From Fimenecus sp964540535 (GTDB taxonomy: Bacteria; Bacillota; Clostridia; Oscillospirales; Acutalibacteraceae), in NCBI GenBank assembly GCA_964540535.1, contig CAZIMO010000002.1, positions 1 to 64,000 on the forward strand: a DNA stretch of 64,000 nucleotides, written 5' to 3'. Shown here in pieces: positions 34,635-41,770 of the stretch (position 1 is the stretch's first letter; each line of letters begins with the position of its first letter). The translations under genes were made by a program, and so were the position numbers. The notes below the pieces were generated by a model that saw nothing but the letters and a program-made list of their open reading frames with translations, had not been told where the DNA came from and searched no databases.

Positions 34635-35786
34635 TCAGCAAAGTATTTCTTTATAAATATCCCACATAACATTAAGCGCATTTGTAATCTCAAAGGGTTC
34701 AACGGCTTTAAGACAAGCGTCTTTCATATTTTCACGAAGCTCTTTATCATTTGCAAGTGTATCAATCGCTTTTGCAAATCCGTCAACATCATCCGGCGCA
34801 CAGGCAAAGCCTGTTTTGCCGTCTGTTGAATAATCGAGAATTCCGTGGACATTTGAAGAAACAAGAGGAACTCCTGCCGCCATAACCTCAATGCCCGCAA
34901 GACCCAATCCCTCAATTTTTGATGGGAAAGCGCTGATATCTGCCGTATTATAAAGCTGTGCCGCATCGCATCTAAAGCCTAAAAGTACAACATTTTTTTC
35001 AATTCCAAGCTCTCTTGAGAGTTCTTTCAGATGATTTTCAAGAGGTCCTTTACCTGCAATACAATAATAAATGTTATCATTTTTAAGCTTGCCGAGTGCT
35101 TTAATAATTACCTCGTGGTTTTTGCGTTCTATAAGCTCGCCAACCGACAAGAGCATTATACAGTCTTCGGGAATACCAAGGCTTTTTTTATACTCTGCCT
35201 TATCGACTTCGGTATTTTTTATTTTATTTATATCAACACCGACGCCTGGTATATAACGGACATTTTGCGCCGCAAAGGTTGAAGCGCGGTTAAAATCCTC
35301 TTTATTGATTGTAACAATATAGTCACAGAAATGCGACAAAGCTCTCTCAATTGGATAATATACAAGCCAATTTTTCTTTGACGAAGCATTGTGAAAGTGA
35401 AATCCGTGGCAGGTATACATAACAACACTGCCCTTTTTGCGTGCTTTTACGCTTGCAAGACGCGCCATCATTGAAGCCGCTGGAGTATGGCAATGGATAA
35501 GATCAAAACGCTCGCTGTCAATCACATTTTTCAATTCTTTAAAAGCTTGAATGTTATCTTTTTCAAGGGGATTTCTCGCAAAATGTATATTGTGAAGAAT
35601 TACGCCGTCATTTTTAAGCTTTTCAACATATTCAATTGTGCGTTTTTCGTCTGTATCGTTCATATAATCGAAATTGCAGGCAATATGAACCTCGCAGTCC
35701 ATATCAGTCCGCAAAAACTCAACATTTTCTTTGTTGAACCATTCTATAAAAGATACAACGCTTGCTACAATCAATACTTTTTTCAA
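34635..35786 (-). CDS. Glycosyltransferase family 4 (EpsD-like)
   Basis: The 383-residue GT-B enzyme has NKENVEFLRTDMDCEVHIACNF, HCHTPAASMMARLAS, YTCHGFHFHNASSKKNWLVY, LLSVGELIERKNHEVIIKAL and SKIEGLGLAGIEVMAAGVPLV, matching the EpsD/CapM subgroup that usually adds the second sugar. The start is a TTG with AGGTGA at good spacing. Confidence 0.88.
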   Translation of the reverse strand: MKKVLIVASVVSFIEWFNKENVEFLRTDMDCEVHIACNFDYMNDTDEKRTIEYVEKLKNDGVILHNIHFARNPLEKDNIQAFKELKNVIDSERFDLIHCHTPAASMMARLASVKARKKGSVVMYTCHGFHFHNASSKKNWLVYYPIERALSHFCDYIVTINKEDFNRASTFAAQNVRYIPGVGVDINKIKNTEVDKAEYKKSLGIPEDCIMLLSVGELIERKNHEVIIKALGKLKNDNIYYCIAGKGPLENHLKELSRELGIEKNVVLLGFRCDAAQLYNTADISAFPSKIEGLGLAGIEVMAAGVPLVSSNVHGILDYSTDGKTGFACAPDDVDGFAKAIDTLANDKELRENMKDACLKAVEPFEITNALNVMWDIYKEILC

Positions 35787-35796
35787 AACATATCAC

Positions 35797-36477
35797 CTAA
35801 AAAACGCTTAAAAGCTCTTTGCTTTCTGCCTGTTTTTCATCATATTCTGCTTTAGTAACCTTACCTGCCTTCAGCAAGTAATCGCCCAAATCCTCGGCAG
35901 TTTCCATTCCCTCTTCGGAAATATCTTCGTGTTTAAGCACCTTAAAAACAGTTTGAAATATTATTTTCACATCACCTGTAAAAGTGATTTTTTCAAGATA
36001 TTCCAAATCGTAATCAAGCTTATTTTCCCACTGAATAGCATTTCTGCCGTTTACCTGTGCAAGCCCCGAAAGCCCGGGACGCACTGTATGGCGCCTTCTC
36101 TGCTCGTCGGTCATAAATACCATATCCCGAACAAGCAAAGGCCGAGGACCTATTACTGCCATATCCCCTTTTAAAATATTGATAAGCTCCGGAAGCTCAT
36201 CTAAAGAGGTTTCGCGAAGTGCCTTGCCGTATTTTGTAAGACGTTTATCATCGGAAAGAAGCTTGCCGTTTTCATCGGTTTCGCAGGTCATTGAACGGAA
36301 TTTAATAAGTTTAAAGATTTTTTCGTTTTTACCCGGTCGTAATTGTGTAAAAAAAGGATTTCCTTTCATCTTTATTGCGCCTACCACTGTTAAAATAAGC
36401 AGTAAAGGCGAAAGCGCAATAATTGCAAAAAGGGAAAGACAAAAATCTAAAGCTCTTTTTATGTATTTTGCGTACAT
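35797..36477 (-). CDS. Priming sugar-phosphate transferase (EpsL/PglC-like)
   Basis: The 226-residue monotopic membrane enzyme starts the repeat unit by moving a sugar phosphate to undecaprenyl phosphate. It has one N-terminal hydrophobic hairpin (about 11-36), then KFRSMT, the core RETSLDELPELINILKGDMAVIGPRPL with the catalytic Asp-Glu pair, and RPGLSGLAQVNGRN. The last 35 residues (EDLGDYLLKAGKVTKAEYDEKQ) go beyond the usual short PglC form and look SHOCT-like. Confidence 0.93.
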   Translation of the reverse strand: MYAKYIKRALDFCLSLFAIIALSPLLLILTVVGAIKMKGNPFFTQLRPGKNEKIFKLIKFRSMTCETDENGKLLSDDKRLTKYGKALRETSLDELPELINILKGDMAVIGPRPLLVRDMVFMTDEQRRRHTVRPGLSGLAQVNGRNAIQWENKLDYDLEYLEKITFTGDVKIIFQTVFKVLKHEDISEEGMETAEDLGDYLLKAGKVTKAEYDEKQAESKELLSVF

Positions 36478-36489
36478 TCGGATTGCTCC

Positions 36490-37614
36490 TTAAAGCATTT
36501 CTTTTATAATGCGGATAACTTCATCCTGTTCAGCTTCAGTCATTTTAATATCGCTGGGCAGACAAAGTCCCCGTGCAAAAATATCTTCGCCTACGCTATT
36601 GTCATATGCCGAAATGAAATCACAGTCAGCGAAAACAGGCTGCATATGCATAGGCTTCCAAATCGGGCGTGCTTCAATATTTTCTTCGCCGAGTTTTTTA
36701 CAGATTTCAATAGGATTGACATTACAGCCTTTATCAATAAGCATACAAGAAAGCCAAAAATTCGGTCTTGTGCCGTCAAGATAAGGATTCATTGTAACAG
36801 AACAGCCCTCAAATGCTTTTTTATATCTTAAATAAATTTTCTCTTTAAGTGCGCGATGCTCTTCAACATGAATAAGCTGACCTCTGCCTATACCTGCAAC
36901 AACATTTGACATACGGTAGTTATAGCCGATTTCTTCATGCTGATACCACAGAGCATTTTCACGGGATTGTGTTGCCAATTTCAGAGCCTTGTCCCGAAGC
37001 GACTTATCTTTTGTAATAAGCATTCCGCCGCCGGATGTTGTAATGATTTTGTTGCCGTTAAAGCTCAAAATATTGTATTTGCCGAAGGTTCCGCACTTTT
37101 TGCCCTTATATTCAGCAGAAAGAGCTTCAGCCGCATCTTCAATAAGTATTGCATTATGGCGCTGACAAACATCAACAATCTCGTCCATTTTTGCGGGAGT
37201 ACCGTAAAGATGGGCAAGTATTACAACTTTAGTATTCGGATATTTCTGAAATGCCATTTCAAGCGCTTTCGGGTCCATATTCCAAGTTTCGTATTCAGAA
37301 TCAATAAACACCTGCTCTGCATTCTCATAAGATATCGGATTAACCGTTGCCGCAAAGGTCAAATCGGAACAAAAAATCTTATCCCCGGGCTTTACACCGG
37401 ACAATTTAACCGCTAAATGAATTGCGGCTGTACCCGACGCCAAAGCCAAAGCATAATTGTCGCCGTCGTCATTAAGATATTCAGTCATTTCATTTTCAAA
37501 ACAGTCGCAGTTAAAACCCAAAGGTGCAACCCAATTGCGTTCAAATGCTTCTTTTATAAAGTCCATCTCTTCACTGTGCATAGTTGGAGATGCAAGAAAA
37601 ATTCTTTTTTCCAT
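36490..37614 (-). CDS. DegT/DnrJ/EryC1/StrS sugar aminotransferase
   Basis: The 374-residue PLP enzyme has NWVAPLGFNCDCFENEM, ALASGTAAIHLAVKLSGV, VILAHLYGTPAKMDEI, IEDAAEALSAEYKGKKCGTFG and the PLP lysine in FNGNKIITTSGGGML. It is most like enzymes making 4-amino-4,6-dideoxy sugars (PglE/WecE). No matching dehydratase gene is in the cluster, so its keto-sugar donor must come from elsewhere. First gene of the twelve-gene operon. Confidence 0.9.
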   Translation of the reverse strand: MEKRIFLASPTMHSEEMDFIKEAFERNWVAPLGFNCDCFENEMTEYLNDDGDNYALALASGTAAIHLAVKLSGVKPGDKIFCSDLTFAATVNPISYENAEQVFIDSEYETWNMDPKALEMAFQKYPNTKVVILAHLYGTPAKMDEIVDVCQRHNAILIEDAAEALSAEYKGKKCGTFGKYNILSFNGNKIITTSGGGMLITKDKSLRDKALKLATQSRENALWYQHEEIGYNYRMSNVVAGIGRGQLIHVEEHRALKEKIYLRYKKAFEGCSVTMNPYLDGTRPNFWLSCMLIDKGCNVNPIEICKKLGEENIEARPIWKPMHMQPVFADCDFISAYDNSVGEDIFARGLCLPSDIKMTEAEQDEVIRIIKEML

Positions 37615-37698
37615 TTAAAAATTCCTCGCAATGCTGAAAACAATTTTGTGAAACAGCTAAAAAGGAGCCTAAACTCCCACATATAACATACAAAACAG

Positions 37699-37727
37699 AT
37701 TTTAACATAAAGCCTGTAATTTTTCAA
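37699..37727 (-). promoter_or_regulatory. Promoter of the polysaccharide operon
   Basis: TTGAAA (37722-37727) and TAAAAT (37699-37704) with a 17-base spacer lie 85 bases before the first gene. The leader contains a small GGAG...CTCC hairpin followed by T residues. Confidence 0.6.
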
Positions 37728-37730
37728 CAG

Positions 37731-37793
37731 TTATTTGCATTTAAGTTGATTAAAACCGAAAAAAGTTAAACCAAATATAGATAAAACTGTCAT
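37731..37793 (-). CDS. Possible 20-residue leader peptide
   Basis: An AAGGAGA ribosome binding site is followed at normal spacing by ATG and a short hydrophobic reading frame of 20 codons (starts MTVLSIFGL). It ends just before the -35 box of the polysaccharide operon. There is no homology evidence; it could be chance. Confidence 0.22.
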   Translation of the reverse strand: MTVLSIFGLTFFGFNQLKCK

Positions 37794-37832
37794 ATTCTCC
37801 TTAAATTGCATTAAAAATCCCATATTCTGCTC

Positions 37833-37862
37833 AAAAAAACAACCCCCGAACAAGTCGGGGGC
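37833..37862 (-). terminator. Terminator, probable end of the prophage cargo transcript
   Basis: CCCCCGA (37843-37849) pairs with TCGGGGG (37855-37861) and is followed leftward by a run of seven T. It marks the left boundary of transcription from the cargo zone. Confidence 0.75.
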
Positions 37863-38300
37863 TGAATAAAGCATATAAATTTGAAAAAAATTATCTCTTT
37901 GAGAACTGAAAATGGCTCTAAATCAACAACTATCACACTGATTGTGTAACACATGTGTAACTTTAATCAAATTTTATAAAGTTGTTTTATGTCTTATTAC
38001 AAAATATTTCTAAAGAAGTAGAAGAATAAGAGTAAAATCTATTATAATATCATACAAATTTAAGCCCTATTTTTACCTTTAAGCATCGCAAAAATCTAAT
38101 CAATAATTTTTTATAATTTAAATTATCAATTTAATAAACAAACAATATACAAGAACCTACCAATATGCTATTTGCGAAAATTTTGATTTGCTTTTTATAA
38201 ACCGCATAGGTTCAAATACTTAATGCCATTATACTGCTGCAACTTAAAAATAGTTTACAAATGATTTTTAGATAATTATCATTAATGCATTGTTAAAGCA
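37863..38300. other. Non-coding boundary between host operon and cargo zone
   Basis: This 438-base AT-rich stretch has no gene. It contains a 10-base palindrome ACACATGTGT (about 37968). It is the likeliest place for the left prophage attachment site, because host-like sequence ends and AT-rich cargo begins here. No tRNA gene or repeat core could be proven since the other end of the prophage is outside the window. Confidence 0.35.
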
Positions 38301-39815
38301 CTACTTCTTGTAGTCAATTTGCAGCTCATTAAACTCTATTCTCATTTGTTCTTTCCATCCCCCTCGATCATCCGCCATTATATAAACACACCCTCCTAAA
38401 TCTCCAGGCAATTCCACATTTTTTTCATAAAGCAATATCACATTACCAGCTCCAATTTTACCTATAAAATATCCCGCTTCAAACACAACATTTTGTCTAC
38501 CTCTTTTTTGGTATCTCTTTTCTTCCTTGGCTTTTCCATAATCATCAGCTGTAAGCAAAATAATAGCACAGCAAACATCTGAATACTTTTCTATTTTATC
38601 AATAATACTCGTGGTTCCACCATTAGCCTTTTTATGAAGGATAATTGGTTCTAAATCCAAACTATATAGCCAATTTGCCACCTGTTCCTTTAATAATTCA
38701 TTATGTCCATGTACAATAAAAACTTTGTTATTTTTTTTCATTATTTTATCTCCTTCATTTATTACATTTTTGTTTTTATATTCATTTTTTTTATAAGAAT
38801 AATCTAATATAATTTTTAAGTTATTTTCTAAAATATCTAATTGATTTACTGAATATATTCTTATAATTTTATCATTACATATAGAAGCTATTCTTTTTAT
38901 ATAAATAATTAATTCATTACTAATAATTCTTGTACTAATATTTGTATTATTACATCTCTCATAATTGTTTAAGCAAAATTTAATTATTTCACTAATATAT
39001 CCACATATTCTTTCATGCTGAGGATTGCAACGCATATATAAAAATGAAAACCATTCTTTGTTTTTATCGCTAGAAAACACAGATTTTTCTACTCCTGCAC
39101 ATTCTAATATTGCATTTAAAATAGGAATATCATTATATGGAAAACATTTTGATAAAGTATCATAATAACTAATGTTTATGCTAACACCTGTCGCTATATC
39201 TCCATCAATACAATAAAGATAATCATTAATATAACAAGTTGATAATAACCTTGATATTGATAATTCATGCACATTTTTTTCCAGTTTTCCTTGAAATAAT
39301 GACCTAGTTATTCCCTTACCTTCACTGCCTTTGCTAATTTCAAAAATTTTTTGCTTATTGAATTCAATAATTTCTATGTCTCTATTTGGTAAATACAAAG
39401 GTAGCTTTTCAGTAATATTCCACTCTTCTAAAGTGTTTTTTATGTTTTTAGTAGATCCATGTTTTTTTAAAATCATAGGTTTATATTTTGTATACATATA
39501 TGAGTCTAAAAAATAGCAATTATATCTTTCTTTATCATAAAAATACATCTGACAATTTCTATCCAAAAACTCATCAATTGTTGTGCATTCGGAAATTAAT
39601 TCTATCTGCTTACTATTATAAACTAAATCAAAAAAATCATGGTCTAAATCAGTACTGTTTCCATTCTCCCATATTGAAGATAAAGGAGTATATAAGTTGG
39701 AATCTTTAGCTAACAATAATATTTTTAACGCATTGTTTACGCCTGTTATTCTTTCTATGTTAATTGAGCGAAGTAATTCTCTGTTTATAAAATGTATAAA
39801 TATAGAATTAGACAC
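38301..39815 (-). CDS. Cap12/PCTIR-type TIR-domain effector with unknown N-terminal domain
   Basis: The 504-residue protein has a C-terminal TIR-like domain (about 363-504) of the kind found in CBASS and Pycsar effectors. It shows KVFIVHGHNELLKEQV, EPIILHKKANGG, AIILLTADDYG, RQNVVFEAGYFIGKIG with the likely catalytic Glu446, and YIMADDRGGW. Such domains destroy NAD+ when activated, causing abortive infection. The first 350 residues match nothing I know; they are rich in Asn, Ile, Lys and Tyr and could be the sensor. The start is GTG at 39815 with AAAGGGTGA upstream, one base after the methyltransferase stop. A strong internal start at 38741 could make the TIR domain alone. Confidence 0.75.
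   Translation of the reverse strand: MSNSIFIHFINRELLRSINIERITGVNNALKILLLAKDSNLYTPLSSIWENGNSTDLDHDFFDLVYNSKQIELISECTTIDEFLDRNCQMYFYDKERYNCYFLDSYMYTKYKPMILKKHGSTKNIKNTLEEWNITEKLPLYLPNRDIEIIEFNKQKIFEISKGSEGKGITRSLFQGKLEKNVHELSISRLLSTCYINDYLYCIDGDIATGVSINISYYDTLSKCFPYNDIPILNAILECAGVEKSVFSSDKNKEWFSFLYMRCNPQHERICGYISEIIKFCLNNYERCNNTNISTRIISNELIIYIKRIASICNDKIIRIYSVNQLDILENNLKIILDYSYKKNEYKNKNVINEGDKIMKKNNKVFIVHGHNELLKEQVANWLYSLDLEPIILHKKANGGTTSIIDKIEKYSDVCCAIILLTADDYGKAKEEKRYQKRGRQNVVFEAGYFIGKIGAGNVILLYEKNVELPGDLGGCVYIMADDRGGWKEQMRIEFNELQIDYKK
38739..38756 (-). promoter_or_regulatory. Internal translation start for a TIR-only product
   Basis: Inside the TIR gene, GAAGGAG is followed at good spacing by an in-frame ATG at 38741. 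Translation from it gives a 146-residue protein (38301-38741) that is almost exactly the TIR domain. This site is stronger than the one for the full-length GTG start. Confidence 0.55.
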
Positions 39816-39816
39816 A

Positions 39817-40938
39817 TTATATCACCCTTTGCACCAACATTCTCGTAATTGAGTGTTTATGACTAATTTTGTTATGTGGATGCTTATCCTCTAAAATAGT
39901 ATTGCTGCTCTCAATTATTTTCCAATCACTGTACATATTCATATATTCATCATGGCTTAATAAAATAGGATGAAACTTGGATGAATGTCCTGAAAAATCT
40001 TGAATATCATTATTAAACACGGATATAACATTATATCCTCCGATTTTAGTCGATTGCTTAACAGTTTTAACGACATCTAAAACCTCAGACAATGTAGAAA
40101 GACAATGTAAAGAACCAGTTAATACAACCAAATCATATTTGTTATTCTCACACCTTATTTTTTTCATATCTCGTACATTCCACTCAACATCTTTATTAGC
40201 TCTTTTAGCTTCACGAATACAATAATAAGATGCATCCAAAGCGGTTACATCAAATCCGTTTTTAGCTAAAAAAATAGAATTTTTGCCATTCCCGCAACCT
40301 AAATCCAAACATAAAGCATTATTTTTATTTTGCTTTTTTATCAATTCAGCTGCTAATTGAACAAAATTTGCTGGTTTATTACCCCAGAAATTTTCTACTG
40401 CAATATATCCTTCATCATATCCAGCATCAAATCCATTTAATTGATCTATTGCATCAAATACATCAATTGGAGATTTTTTTTGGATTTTTCCCATTTTAAA
40501 GAGTTCATTAAGATACGATACTAAATCATTTTTGGAATCAAAGATTTTATCAGATAATTCATAGATGAATGGATGAATCCATTCTTGATTATCAGAAAAA
40601 TTTTTTCGATAATAACTATTGAGTGGACAAATTGAATATACTGGAATTTTATACATGTTGGCTAAAAGTAGCTCGCTTCCAATATCGATTTCTTTTTTAT
40701 CATTTACATATGTTATTACCAAATCGCTTTCTAACAACATTTTCAAATCTTCCTTAAAACACCCCTCGGCATTATTTTTATCAATTAAGATTGTATTTGG
40801 AATTAAAAGTTTTATTGGAAAAGCAAGATTATTTTTTAAATAACACTCATCTTCAGCTTCCCAATATGATTTTCCCATGTTTAATTCCTTAATTTGCTTT
40901 TGAATACATCCAGACAGAAAAATTTTAAATTCATTCAT
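39817..40938 (-). CDS. Nucleoside 2-deoxyribosyltransferase-like / SAM methyltransferase fusion
   Basis: The 373-residue protein has two parts. Residues 1-150 resemble nucleoside 2-deoxyribosyltransferases: KIFLSGCIQKQ, SDLVITYVND, then DIGSELLLANMYKIPVYSIC with candidate catalytic Glu89. Residues 165-373 are a class I methyltransferase (TehB-like) with motif I LDLGCGNGKN, VTALDASYYC and DLVVLTGSLHCLS. The ATG at 40938 is chosen because AGGAG precedes it. It is the first gene of a two-gene operon with the TIR protein, which suggests a nucleotide-linked sensing or protection role in phage defence (inference). Confidence 0.7.
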   Translation of the reverse strand: MNEFKIFLSGCIQKQIKELNMGKSYWEAEDECYLKNNLAFPIKLLIPNTILIDKNNAEGCFKEDLKMLLESDLVITYVNDKKEIDIGSELLLANMYKIPVYSICPLNSYYRKNFSDNQEWIHPFIYELSDKIFDSKNDLVSYLNELFKMGKIQKKSPIDVFDAIDQLNGFDAGYDEGYIAVENFWGNKPANFVQLAAELIKKQNKNNALCLDLGCGNGKNSIFLAKNGFDVTALDASYYCIREAKRANKDVEWNVRDMKKIRCENNKYDLVVLTGSLHCLSTLSEVLDVVKTVKQSTKIGGYNVISVFNNDIQDFSGHSSKFHPILLSHDEYMNMYSDWKIIESSNTILEDKHPHNKISHKHSITRMLVQRVI

Positions 40939-40986
40939 TTCTTTTTCTCCTAAATAAAAATTAAAATACAATAATTTTTCTTCTAC

Positions 40987-41015
40987 AATTTAGTAAAATA
41001 ATTCAAAAATTTCAA
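40987..41015 (-). promoter_or_regulatory. Promoter of cargo operon 1
   Basis: TTGAAA (41010-41015) and TAAATT (40987-40992) with 17 bases between, 49 bases before the methyltransferase start. Confidence 0.45.
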
Positions 41016-41041
41016 TACCAAATACAAAATTATCTAAAAAA

Positions 41042-41262
41042 CATACAAAAAAGCAAATGATTGTCGCAAATTGTCACAAAATAAAGAAAAAAATCCCCTT
41101 GACAAAGGTTATTTACGATTGAGTAAACAAGCCAATGCAGAGGGGAATTTTTTGTTTTGTGGTCTGAATTTAAGGCTATTACGATTTAAATATTAAACCA
41201 TTATGTTCTTAATTTTAGACTGTTATATATTAAATTGTATTTTACAATTGATTGCAAAGCGG
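41042..41262. repeat. Phage 3'-end block, copy 1
   Basis: This block matches 45440-45750. Shared pieces include GCAAATTGTCACAAAATA, TTTACGATTGAGTAAAC, GTTTTGTGGTCTGAATTTAA, GGCTATTACG and TTGCAAAGCGGTTA. It lacks an approximately 80-base segment with 11-base repeats present in copy 2. The match ends exactly at the stop codon of the DUF2829 remnant, as copy 2 ends at the holin stop. Confidence 0.85.
41085..41153 (-). terminator. Long bidirectional hairpin terminator, copy 1
   Basis: CCCCT (41095-41099) pairs with AGGGG (41141-41145), and an inner TTTAC/GTAAA stem sits near the top. A/T runs flank both sides. The outer stem is partly degraded compared with copy 2. Confidence 0.6.
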
Positions 41263-41595
41263 TTAATCGGCGAAAACCCCATCTTCTGCGAGCATATCAG
41301 TCTGTGATAGTTGCCGAGGCACGATACCTTTTGGTGCATTTGGATTTTTGGTAATAAGACTGTTAGTAACGATGTATATGTATGGCATTGTTATTTTCCA
41401 GTGTGCATCCGGGGCTTGCATTTCAATATAAATTCCTTTAACATTCCAAGCAAGACGCTTAACATTTAAGCCTCTTTTAAGGTATTTAATCGCTTCGCCG
41501 AAGCCAAATGTTGCCGTACCGCCGAGGATAGGAGTATTGCTTTTATCTGCAATTACCCATTCATCATCAAGTATATTGCAGATAGTATACTCAAT
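41263..41595 (-). pseudogene. Start-less DUF2829 (Tad2-like, Thoeris anti-defence) gene remnant
   Basis: A 110-codon open frame bounded by stops has no usable start codon near its beginning. Its second half reads FGEAIKYLKRGLNVKRLAW, then KGIYIEMQAPD and QLSQTDMLAED, the DUF2829 pattern. DUF2829 proteins include Tad2, which sequesters the signalling molecule of Thoeris TIR systems. Two conserved tryptophans near the end appear as Arg and Gly. The frame is cut at its 5' side at about 41595, where AT-rich cargo DNA begins. I judge it a dead fragment of a former phage gene. Confidence 0.6.
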
Positions 41596-41770
41596 TCATA
41601 CACACATTGTTGTTGGAAATAAAAGCATTGTTCTATTTTGCTTTAGAAACCAGTTTCAACCTGCTTCAGCAATCTGTAAAAATTGACATAAATTCATCGA
41701 ATAGAACTGGAGTGATTTTGAAACAAAATACTAATATTTAAAAAGGAAATTTTACTTACAATGTATTTTC
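41596..41770. other. Short gap between DUF2829 remnant and cargo operon 2
   Basis: No gene is seen. Two related GTTCTATT/AATAGAAC stretches (about 41630 and 41700) form an imperfect inverted pair that may serve as the end of the HD transcript, without a clear T run. Confidence 0.3.

Noticed and set aside
38301..40938. A complete Thoeris system
   Set aside because: The TIR domain is of the Cap12/PCTIR type, and no ThsA-like SLOG/SIR2 effector is present.
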